The notes under the pieces are model-generated. The model had not been told where the DNA came from, searched no databases, and saw only the letters and a program-made list of their open reading frames with translations. Positions 1-6,216 of a DNA stretch of 6,596 nt are shown here, piece by piece; position 1 is the first letter of the stretch, and each line of letters opens with the position of its first letter. Made by a program: the position numbers and the translations under genes. The DNA is from Balneolales bacterium (lineage in GTDB: Bacteria; Bacteroidota; Rhodothermia; Balneolales; Natronogracilivirgulaceae), in assembly GCA_007131535.1 (NCBI GenBank), contig SLQI01000112.1, forward strand, positions 1 through 6,596, given 5' to 3'.

Positions 1-1743
1 TGCATCGAGCTGCGCCGAGTAGACCGGATCTTCGAATAATTCCGACATTAAAGTAGAGCTGTTACGAAGGTCTTCAATGGTCTCAAACAACGGAACCACA
101 TCAATGAGCGACTCCGCCTTTCCATCCCGATACTGCCAGAGTTGCATTTGCTTGGCGATCAGCAAAACCTCCAGCAAATCACTTCGTTCGTGAGTCATGC
201 TGACGATCACACTTCCGATGGATTCCGGATCTATCTGCAAAGACTCTCTTATAACGGCAAACGTATCCAGCAACTCACGGCTGGTATCCGTCAGCTCGGT
301 ATCGGGTGAAACCAGGGGGCGTGGATTGGTTAATTCGGTTGATAGAACTTCGCATCGCTGCTGATCGTCCAAATCACTGTAATCTTCCACGACACCGGCA
401 AGCCGGAGCAGCTCTCCGGTTACATGCTCAAATACCCGGCTGTGCTGGCGTATATCCATGGCGGCCATTCGGTATCCGAAGGTTTCAACCTGTGCGATGA
501 GATCAGCCAACATACCCCGGTGTGCAAGATCTTCAAAACCGCAATCAAGTAAACTTTTTTTGATAGTGTTCAGGTCAGCCAGCAGATCTTTCGGCTGATA
601 TCTTTCGGGGTGCCATTCCGGCCGGTTGCTTTCACCCTCATTCCATCGGATCAACCGGCGCACCTTTTCCAGTATGCAGCTGATTTTTACACGGTACGGT
701 TCATGCCAGTACTGCTTCATGGTAGGCACATACTCAGGAAGCAATTCCAAATCACGATCAATTGACTGCTGCAGACGTTCCGGCGTGTCAATCTGCCGGG
801 ATGATATGCTGAGTTCTCTCCAGAGCTCATCCAGTCGGTTTTCATACAGGGATAGTGCCGTGTACCGCTGATATTTTTGAGCCAGCCGTGTTACATCAGC
901 CTTGACATACGGATTACCGTCCCTATCCCCTCCAATCCAGGTTCGGTATTTGATGATCCGGGGCAACTCAGGCACTACACCGTAATAAGTTTCGAAGGCG
1001 TTTCTCAAATCCCGGTACAAGCGGGGTATGGTTTCCCAGATGGAGGAACGCAGAAAGTAAAGGCTGTTTCGCACTTCATCCTCAACCGATAACCTGGAAG
1101 GGCGGACATCATCGGTGGTCAGTATGATACTGATTTTGTGGTAGAGTGAGGTCATCAGCTCATCCCTCTCATCAAGGGTAAGGTCTTGGGAAGAAAGGTC
1201 CACCAGGTGCTCCGCAATGTTCTGCTGCAGGTGCAGGATACTGCGCCGTCGAGCTTCCGTAGGATGCGCCGTCAGCGTTGGCTGGATATCCAGTTTTTTC
1301 AGCACATCTACCGCTTCTTCCGAACGGAGCCCCTGCCGGTGAAACTCGCTGACGGCTTCCATTATAGACTCCGTGCGCGGATGTTCACTATCGGCTTGCT
1401 GCTCGCGCCGGCGGTTAATTCGTATGATCTCAATCTGTTCAGCCTTATTAACCAGATGGAAAAATGAGGTAAATGACCTTAACAGCCAATCTATCTCCCG
1501 CTCATCAAGATCCTTAAAACTATCAATCACCTTTTGCCGGCTTTCCTCTTCGCCATTCTGATATGCTTTTTTACAAAGCGTTCTGCTGTTTTCTACCTTT
1601 TCGAAACTTGAATTTCCGGCAACCGTACGGATCGACTGCCCCAGCAAAGTGCCGACCAGATTCACATCTTTACTTAGTTCCGGAGAGATTCCCTCTCCCT
1701 CAGCGTCGATTTGCAGTCCCTGCCATCGGGAAGTATACTTCAT
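1..1743 (-). CDS. ppc: Phosphoenolpyruvate carboxylase, N-terminal 581 residues (3' end beyond window)
   Basis: This cytoplasmic enzyme carboxylates phosphoenolpyruvate with bicarbonate to give oxaloacetate, refilling the TCA cycle. The frame is open from an ATG at 1743 down to base 1. Visible family motifs are LTAHPTEARRRS at about residues 157-168 (His160 corresponds to the catalytic His138 of E. coli), WIGGDRDGNPYV at 269-280, YRMAAMDIRQHS at 424-435 (Arg432 corresponds to E. coli Arg396), a segment near 515-530 ending DLLEVLLIAK, and VVPLFETIEDL at 549-559. Family members are about 880-950 residues long, so roughly the last third, including the FHGRGG catalytic loop and the C-terminal allosteric site, lies off the left edge. 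The gene is complete at its 5' end and only cut by the window; I saw no internal stop or frameshift. The start is preceded by an A-rich tract without a clear Shine-Dalgarno sequence. It is transcribed divergently from tdk across a 382-bp gap. Confidence 0.97.
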   Translation of the reverse strand, partial: MKYTSRWQGLQIDAEGEGISPELSKDVNLVGTLLGQSIRTVAGNSSFEKVENSRTLCKKAYQNGEEESRQKVIDSFKDLDEREIDWLLRSFTSFFHLVNKAEQIEIIRINRRREQQADSEHPRTESIMEAVSEFHRQGLRSEEAVDVLKKLDIQPTLTAHPTEARRRSILHLQQNIAEHLVDLSSQDLTLDERDELMTSLYHKISIILTTDDVRPSRLSVEDEVRNSLYFLRSSIWETIPRLYRDLRNAFETYYGVVPELPRIIKYRTWIGGDRDGNPYVKADVTRLAQKYQRYTALSLYENRLDELWRELSISSRQIDTPERLQQSIDRDLELLPEYVPTMKQYWHEPYRVKISCILEKVRRLIRWNEGESNRPEWHPERYQPKDLLADLNTIKKSLLDCGFEDLAHRGMLADLIAQVETFGYRMAAMDIRQHSRVFEHVTGELLRLAGVVEDYSDLDDQQRCEVLSTELTNPRPLVSPDTELTDTSRELLDTFAVIRESLQIDPESIGSVIVSMTHERSDLLEVLLIAKQMQLWQYRDGKAESLIDVVPLFETIEDLRNSSTLMSELFEDPVYSAQLDA

Positions 1744-1830
1744 AGTGGATTTTCTGTTATTATCTTGTAATGGAAGATAGTTGAATTTCGGTTACCTGGT
1801 ATCCCTCAAGTATTTATAAATCAGCTTCAA

Positions 1831-1852
1831 TAACCGGAAACCGAACCGGTAA
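1831..1852. repeat. Inverted repeat at the predicted ppc transcription start
   Basis: The arms TAACCGG (1831-1837) and CCGGTAA (1846-1852) are complementary at 6 of 7 positions around an 8-base spacer. The repeat abuts and slightly overlaps the candidate -7 box of ppc, so it would cover the predicted start point. It could be an operator or a hairpin at the very 5' end of the ppc transcript. No regulator is encoded nearby, and chance occurrence is possible. Confidence 0.3.
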
Positions 1853-1879
1853 ATATAGATTTTTGGTCGTCAAATCAAA
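1850..1879 (-). promoter_or_regulatory. Candidate Bacteroidota-type promoter for ppc
   Basis: On the minus strand, TTTG (1879-1876) is followed after 18 bases by TATATTTA (1857-1850). This matches the known Bacteroidota primary-sigma consensus (TTTG at about -33, TAnnTTTG at about -7, spacer roughly 17-23) with one mismatch, the last base of the -7 box. It would start transcription about 100 nt upstream of the ppc ATG. The assignment is by eye, and AT-rich DNA yields such matches fairly often. Confidence 0.4.
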
Positions 1880-2014
1880 GTAAAATCAACCGGATACACT
1901 CTGGAAGCGCTTGTTTGGTTTCATGAGCTGGATTTTTTCTAAAACCCTATCACCCGGAATACCATTCACCGACTTATAATTCCTTTTGCTATAGATTAAA
2001 AGTGAATGCTACGT

Positions 2015-2048
2015 CAAAGACAAATGATCGCCCGGTCATTTCTTTTTG
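2015..2048 (+). promoter_or_regulatory. Long imperfect hairpin with T-rich 3' arm upstream of tdk
   Basis: The inner stem pairs AAATGATC (2022-2029) with GGTCATTT (2034-2041) around a GCCC tetraloop, with one G-T wobble. After one C-C mismatch (2021/2042) pairing resumes for six more positions (2015-2020 with 2043-2048, one wobble), so the 3' arm ends in a run of five T. The shape resembles an intrinsic terminator, but the T run is part of the stem, and no plus-strand gene ends just before it. It lies 77 bp upstream of the tdk ATG and may be a leader hairpin or attenuator if the tdk promoter is further upstream. Function is inferred from structure alone. Confidence 0.35.
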
Positions 2049-2125
2049 TCCGCAGAGCAAATTATATTGGTGACTTTTATATCACCATAACCGATCCTGT
2101 TTATATTAAGATTACTGATTAATTC

Positions 2126-2770
2126 ATGTTGCACGAACCAACTGTACTTCCTACCGACCTGGGGTGGATTGAGGTGATTTGCGGGGGCATGTTCAGCGGT
2201 AAAACCGAAGAGTTGATACGCAGGGCACGACGGGCACAGATCGCCGGGCAGCGGGTAGTTATTGTAAAACCTCATCTTGATAAGCGCTATCATGAAGAGC
2301 ATGTGGTTTCTCACAATGAACAGTCGCTGCCGGGTATCGTTGCCGAAACCGCCGATCAGATTGTTTTGATGACCGGAAATGCGGAAGTAGTCTGTATAGA
2401 TGAAGCTCAGTTTTTTGACAACCGCCTCGTGGATGTAGCCAATGAGCTGGCCAACAGCGGCAAAAGAGTCATCATGGCCGGATTGGATATGGATTTTGAA
2501 GGCAAGCCTTTTGAACCCATGCCCCAATTACTGGCTATCGCTGAATATGTGACCAAATTGCACGCTATTTGCGCTGAAAGCGGATTAATCGCAAATTTCT
2601 CTCAACGGATTGTAGAAAATTCAGACAGGATTCTGGTAGGTGAAACGGATGCCTACGAGCCCCGATCCCGTCACTGTTTTCGCCCACCGGTTGATCAGGC
2701 CCGTGGCCGTAAAATTACTCCTTTTAATGATGTAGAAGATAAGGATGAACGTAAGAATCAACAGGAATAA
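2126..2770 (+). CDS. tdk: Thymidine kinase, type II (TK1-like), with degenerate zinc site
   Basis: This cytoplasmic enzyme phosphorylates thymidine (and deoxyuridine) with ATP to give dTMP in pyrimidine salvage. The 214-aa product has the P-loop GGMFSGKT at residues 20-27, the Walker B/catalytic segment DEAQFF at 92-97 (Glu93 is the likely general base), SGKRVIMAGLDMDF at 111-124, and the substrate-binding lasso region with YEP at 178-180. The usual structural zinc site has two CxxC pairs; here they read C149-A-E-S152 and S181-R-H-C184, so two of four ligands are serine (codons AGC and TCC). The tail after Cys184 is about 30 charged residues. The start is well fixed: an in-frame TAA at 2120-2122 excludes extension, and residues from about 13 onward align with the family. 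No Shine-Dalgarno sequence is visible, as is usual in Bacteroidota. The nucleoside transporter follows after 13 bp, indicating an operon. Confidence 0.96.
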   Translation: MLHEPTVLPTDLGWIEVICGGMFSGKTEELIRRARRAQIAGQRVVIVKPHLDKRYHEEHVVSHNEQSLPGIVAETADQIVLMTGNAEVVCIDEAQFFDNRLVDVANELANSGKRVIMAGLDMDFEGKPFEPMPQLLAIAEYVTKLHAICAESGLIANFSQRIVENSDRILVGETDAYEPRSRHCFRPPVDQARGRKITPFNDVEDKDERKNQQE

Positions 2771-2783
2771 CAGGAAATAGGAT
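2771..2783 (+). promoter_or_regulatory. tdk-transporter junction with AGGA-like ribosome binding site
   Basis: The 13-bp spacer between the tdk stop and the transporter ATG reads caggaaataggat. It contains AGGA (2772-2775) and a second AGGA-like match close to the start, the most Shine-Dalgarno-like sequence before any gene in this window. There is no room for a separate promoter or terminator, supporting cotranscription. Confidence 0.5.
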
Positions 2784-4181
2784 ATGAATATAATTCATGG
2801 AATTTTCGGGATGGCTGTCCTCATTGGGATTGCCTGGCTGTTTAGTAATGACCGCAAAAACATAAACTGGAACCTTGTAGGTCGCGGGCTGTTACTTCAA
2901 TTCGGTCTCGGTGTATTCATCCTTCTGGGTACGGATATGGTCAACTATCTCGCCGAACTAACCAACCTCCCTTCCTGGATATTCTGGGCTACCATCGGTC
3001 TGCCAAAGTTGCTGTTTGATTACCTGGCAACTTTTTTCACCCTGGTCATAGCTTTCACCACTCACGGAGCAGAGTTTGTTTTCGGAGCCCTGGCCACCCC
3101 TCCCGGTGAAGAAGGAAGTATGGGCTCCTTTTTTGCATTTCAGGTACTGCCGACGATTGTCTTTTTCGCCTCTCTTTCAACGGTATTATATCATTACGGC
3201 ATCCTGCAGAAAGTCGTTGCTTTTATGTCGACCGGGATGCGGAAGCTGATGGGAGTATCCGGGGCCGAGTCGCTTTCGGTGACCGGTAACATTTTTATCG
3301 GGCAGACCGAATCGCCGTTGTTGATCAGACCCTTCATCAAAGGACTTACAAAATCCGAGCTGCTGGCTGTAATGACCGGTGGTATGGCTACCATCGCTGG
3401 TGGTATAATGGCCGCCTACATTTCAATGCTGGGTGAAGCCTATTCGCAGGCGATGGGAGTACCGCTTGAAGAAGGGCGCCAATTGTTCGCCGAACACTTG
3501 TTGGGGGCGAGCATCATGGCAGCTCCGGGCGCACTGGTGATCGCAAAAATTTTCTTCCCTGAACGCGAAACCCCTAAAACTATGGGAGATCGTGAATCGG
3601 TGGAAAAGCAAGCCGAGCAGGAAATCGAAGAAAAAGATGCCAACGGTATCGATGCGGCGGCATCCGGAGCGCTTGAAGGACTCAAGCTGGCTCTGAACGT
3701 AGGTGCTATGCTTATCGCCTTTCTTGGGTTGATTGCGATGTTCAACCACTTTCTGGGGTGGTTCGGAGATGGTACCGGTTTGAATTCCTGGCTGGAGGGA
3801 ATCGATCAGGACCAGCTTTCTATCCAGTTAATTCTGGGCTGGATATTCTGGCCGGTGAGTTTTGTTATCGGAATTCCGTTCAATGATGTACTTACCGTCG
3901 CCAGTCTGATCGGTATTAAAATCGTTTCAACTGAATTTATAGCCTACAGCGACCTGACACAGCTTATGGTCGACCAGGCCATCGAACCCCGCACGATTGC
4001 CATGGCAACATTTGCGCTTTGCGGTTTTGCCAATTTTGCTTCCATCGCCATACAGATTGGTGGTATAGGTGGTTTGGCCCCCGACCGAAAAGCTGAGATC
4101 GCCGCCTTCGGGCTTAAAGCCGTTCTCGCCGGTAACATTGTTAATCTGATGAACGCTGCCATTGCCGGAATTTTATACTAA
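2784..4181 (+). CDS. nupC: Concentrative nucleoside transporter (CNT family, Na+-coupled)
   Basis: This inner-membrane protein of the CNT/NupC family imports nucleosides, most likely with Na+. The 465-aa sequence closely follows the structurally characterised Vibrio cholerae CNT as I recall it. GQTES at residues 173-177 contains the nucleoside-binding GQTE; Glu384 in TEFIAY, and Asn417 and Ser420 in CGFANFASIAI, match the other substrate ligands. Asn169, Ile172, Thr203 and Ile204 fall at the Na+ site, with Thr in place of Ser. Hydrophobic segments span about 5-20, 33-52, 118-138, 192-214, 303-321, 347-365 and 441-463. A charged cytosolic loop (about 259-290) precedes the conserved NVGAMLIAF helix. 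It is about 45 residues longer than vcCNT, mainly through extra sequence at about 54-95 and 216-236. The substrate cannot be read from sequence, but cotranscription with tdk suggests thymidine or pyrimidine nucleosides among the cargo. The symbol is by family and does not imply E. coli NupC specificity. Confidence 0.95.
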   Translation: MNIIHGIFGMAVLIGIAWLFSNDRKNINWNLVGRGLLLQFGLGVFILLGTDMVNYLAELTNLPSWIFWATIGLPKLLFDYLATFFTLVIAFTTHGAEFVFGALATPPGEEGSMGSFFAFQVLPTIVFFASLSTVLYHYGILQKVVAFMSTGMRKLMGVSGAESLSVTGNIFIGQTESPLLIRPFIKGLTKSELLAVMTGGMATIAGGIMAAYISMLGEAYSQAMGVPLEEGRQLFAEHLLGASIMAAPGALVIAKIFFPERETPKTMGDRESVEKQAEQEIEEKDANGIDAAASGALEGLKLALNVGAMLIAFLGLIAMFNHFLGWFGDGTGLNSWLEGIDQDQLSIQLILGWIFWPVSFVIGIPFNDVLTVASLIGIKIVSTEFIAYSDLTQLMVDQAIEPRTIAMATFALCGFANFASIAIQIGGIGGLAPDRKAEIAAFGLKAVLAGNIVNLMNAAIAGILY

Positions 4182-4192
4182 CTGTAATTTTA
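4162..4192 (+). promoter_or_regulatory. Weak candidate promoter for the chaperone operon
   Basis: TTG (4162-4164, in the context ATTG) is followed after 20 bases by TAATTTTA (4185-4192). This fits the Bacteroidota -33/-7 pattern with one mismatch in each box. It overlaps the last codons of the transporter gene and would start transcription about 60 nt before the 4259 ATG, just upstream of the 12-bp palindrome. The 77-bp gap after the transporter makes a separate promoter plausible, but the match is weak. Confidence 0.22.
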
Positions 4193-4212
4193 AAGGCGTT
4201 CACCAAAAGAAT

Positions 4213-4224
4213 TTCAGGCCTGAA
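4213..4224. repeat. Perfect 12-bp palindrome upstream of the parvulin lipoprotein gene
   Basis: TTCAGGCCTGAA is identical to its reverse complement and sits 34 bp before the ATG of the parvulin lipoprotein gene. It could bind a dimeric regulator. It is a poor terminator candidate because it has no loop and no T run after it. About one or two perfect 12-bp palindromes are expected by chance in a sequence of this total length, though seldom in a 77-bp gap. Confidence 0.35.
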
Positions 4225-4258
4225 TACAACGAATACATCAACTTAAAAAGAAACCAAT

Positions 4259-6214
4259 ATGTCCCGTAGCTGGCTGCTCGGCACCTTAGTGCCGGCGTTC
4301 TTTATTTCTTCCTGCACATTTTTTGCTTCTTCCACCGATGAGGACGATGTCGTCGGGATAGTTAATGATGAACCTGTATTTTTTGATGAGGTTAGGCAGG
4401 CTTACCAAGGCAGCACACCGGATGATATGGCATCCGGGCTGAGCGAAGAAGCTGATGATGCCGACTTTATTGACTTTCTGGATTTGTATCTCGATTACCG
4501 TGTTAAACTTGCCGTAGCTGAAGAAACGGGATTACTGCAGAGTGAAGAACTCCTCAACCAGCTCGATGACTATCAGCAGCAAACCGCTTACCCTTACTGG
4601 CTGGAGCGCAAGGTAAAAGATGAGCTGCTGGATGAGCTCGTGGAGCGCAGTAATGAAGAAATTCACGCCTCTCACATATTAATTGCCGTACCGGAAGACG
4701 CTTCTCCTTCGGATACCCTGGCCGCTTATGAGCAATTAATGGAAGCCCGCGAACGCTACCTGGAAGGCGGGGAGGATTTTGAAGAGCTAAGCCGGGAATA
4801 CTCTTCTCAACGCCAGGGACGAAGCATGGGTGGAGATCTCGGATATTTTTCCGCAGGTATGATGATCAAAGCATTTGAAGATCAGGCTTATAATACACCG
4901 ATTGACAGTTTATCCAAACCTTTCCGCAGCTCATTCGGCTATCATGTGCTTAAAGTAAAAGACCGGAAAGAGGCCATTCCTGAACGCCATATTTCGCATA
5001 TATTCTGGCGCACCCAGGAACGCAGTCCGGAAGAGGTGATGGAAGAGGCAAATGAAGCCTGGAACTACCTTGAAGATGGAGTGGATTGGGATGAACTCGT
5101 ACAGCGCTACTCGGAAGACACCCAATCCCGGCAACGCGGCGGACAGGTAGGATGGGTTGGGGTCAACGATTTTGAAGAGCAATTCACGGAGCGATTGCTG
5201 GAAATGGAAGAGCATGATACCTACACCGAGCCTTTCCACAGTGAATATGGCATCCACATTCTCCGGCTCGATTCCATACGTACGTATGAAAATGATGAGC
5301 AGTTACGGGATGATTTATACGAACAGCTTCAGCGGCTACCTCGCTATCGGGAAAACCGGGAGGCGGTACTGGCAACCGTAAGACGTGAAGGTGGAGAAAT
5401 TATACACCAGGATACCCGGGCTGCCATCGAACAATTCGCTGAGGAGTCCGACTCCCCTTCTATCGATGAAATGCAATGGCCTGAAGATCTGAAGGATCAG
5501 CCGCTGTATGAGATCAACCAAACGGAATACCTTGCGGCAGACTATTTTGAATGGCTGATTGAACACCACGATGTTGAACGCTATAGCTTCAACATGCTGG
5601 AAGAGTTTTTTAAAGATATGGCCGATCAAGAAGTTATTCCGCTCACGTATCAAACATTTCCCGAGTTTGAAGAAATATCGGAACAGTATCTGAACGGGCT
5701 GGCTGTATTTCAGGTGAACGAAGACTCCGTCTGGAATTACGCCCGGCAGGATACACAGGCAGTAAAACGCCATTATGAAGATAATATCGATGATTATCAG
5801 TTTCCTGAACGGTATAGGTATACACGATTTTCTGCTCACAACGACTCACTGATTGATGTGGGGCTTACTTATTTCGAAGAAGGAATGCAGCCAGATTCAA
5901 TCGGCTCAAAAATCAGTGGCCTGGTTGCAGTAACCGAAACTGTAAGCAGTTTAGAAGGCGAGCCTTTGGGTCACCTTAAAGATCTTTCAGCCGAAAATTT
6001 CACAGAAAGCTTTACCTGGAGAAGCCGACCGACCGTTTTATATCTACATGAAATTAAAGAGCCCCGGGCAATGACCTTCGAGGAAGCCTACAGCCGGGCT
6101 GCTTCGGATTACCAACCTGTCCGGGAAGAATACTGGTTAGAAGCAATGCGGCAGCGTTATAATGCCAGGGCATACCCTGAAAGGCTGAAACGGCTAAACT
6201 CAGAACGAAATTAA
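4259..6214 (+). CDS. Peptidylprolyl isomerase lipoprotein with two parvulin domains (SurA/PpiC/PrsA-like)
   Basis: This is a likely envelope foldase that isomerises Xaa-Pro bonds and chaperones exported or outer-membrane proteins. Residues 1-19 form a short lipoprotein signal with lipobox I16-S-S-C19, so the mature protein should be lipid-anchored. A helical SurA-like N-terminal region (about 30-130) is followed by parvulin domain 1 (about 134-236; HASHI at 136-140, GGDLGYF at 191-197, FGYHVLKV at 226-233) and parvulin domain 2 (about 241-340; HISHI at 244-248, GGQVGW at 294-299, YGIHIL at 330-335). Both keep the conserved His and Gly positions, so both may be active. Residues 380-651 lack clear parvulin motifs and resemble the C-terminal part of long Bacteroidota PPIases (RHYEDNIDDY at 504-513, closing helix near 605-645). 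The protein is strongly acidic. An A-rich tract precedes the start. The next gene begins 2 bp after the stop. Confidence is high for the family, lower for the exact client role. Confidence 0.92.
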   Translation: MSRSWLLGTLVPAFFISSCTFFASSTDEDDVVGIVNDEPVFFDEVRQAYQGSTPDDMASGLSEEADDADFIDFLDLYLDYRVKLAVAEETGLLQSEELLNQLDDYQQQTAYPYWLERKVKDELLDELVERSNEEIHASHILIAVPEDASPSDTLAAYEQLMEARERYLEGGEDFEELSREYSSQRQGRSMGGDLGYFSAGMMIKAFEDQAYNTPIDSLSKPFRSSFGYHVLKVKDRKEAIPERHISHIFWRTQERSPEEVMEEANEAWNYLEDGVDWDELVQRYSEDTQSRQRGGQVGWVGVNDFEEQFTERLLEMEEHDTYTEPFHSEYGIHILRLDSIRTYENDEQLRDDLYEQLQRLPRYRENREAVLATVRREGGEIIHQDTRAAIEQFAEESDSPSIDEMQWPEDLKDQPLYEINQTEYLAADYFEWLIEHHDVERYSFNMLEEFFKDMADQEVIPLTYQTFPEFEEISEQYLNGLAVFQVNEDSVWNYARQDTQAVKRHYEDNIDDYQFPERYRYTRFSAHNDSLIDVGLTYFEEGMQPDSIGSKISGLVAVTETVSSLEGEPLGHLKDLSAENFTESFTWRSRPTVLYLHEIKEPRAMTFEEAYSRAASDYQPVREEYWLEAMRQRYNARAYPERLKRLNSERN

Positions 6215-6216
6215 AA

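Larger units (their letters stand above)
1744..2125. other. Divergent intergenic region between ppc and tdk
   Basis: This 382-bp AT-rich stretch separates the divergent starts of ppc and tdk and must hold promoters for both. A minus-strand Bacteroidota-type promoter candidate with an adjacent inverted repeat, and a long hairpin near the tdk side, are listed separately. A TATAAT hexamer lies at 1975-1980 on the plus strand, but nothing resembling a -35 or -33 element sits at the right distance, so I cannot name a tdk promoter. An 8-bp palindrome AAGCGCTT at 1905-1912 is of a length expected by chance in such a region. No convincing protein gene, tRNA or other structured RNA was recognised. Confidence 0.7.

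Noticed and set aside
306..1745. Several plus-strand open frames of 60-93 codons across the left third of the window
   Set aside because: All are antisense to ppc, whose minus-strand frame is open throughout and carries the family motifs in order.
1905..1912. AAGCGCTT palindrome resembling the core of LacI/CcpA-family operators
   Set aside because: The symmetry stops at 8 bp, flanking positions do not match, and about one such palindrome is expected by chance in this region.
1923..1979. 18-codon ORF in the ppc-tdk intergenic region
   Set aside because: Too short to support, no ribosome-binding signal, and composition consistent with chance.
1975..1980. TATAAT hexamer as a sigma-70 -10 box for tdk
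   Set aside because: The sequence 17 bp upstream (ACCCGG) does not resemble a -35 box, and no TTTG lies at Bacteroidota spacing.
2036..2527. 163-aa open frame on the minus strand opposite the 5' half of tdk
   Set aside because: It lies mostly antisense to a well-supported thymidine kinase and shows no family resemblance or domain pattern; it is a shadow frame.
5336..5839. 167-aa open frame on the minus strand opposite the parvulin lipoprotein
   Set aside because: It is antisense to a continuous, motif-bearing CDS with consistent coding character, and its translation resembles no known family.
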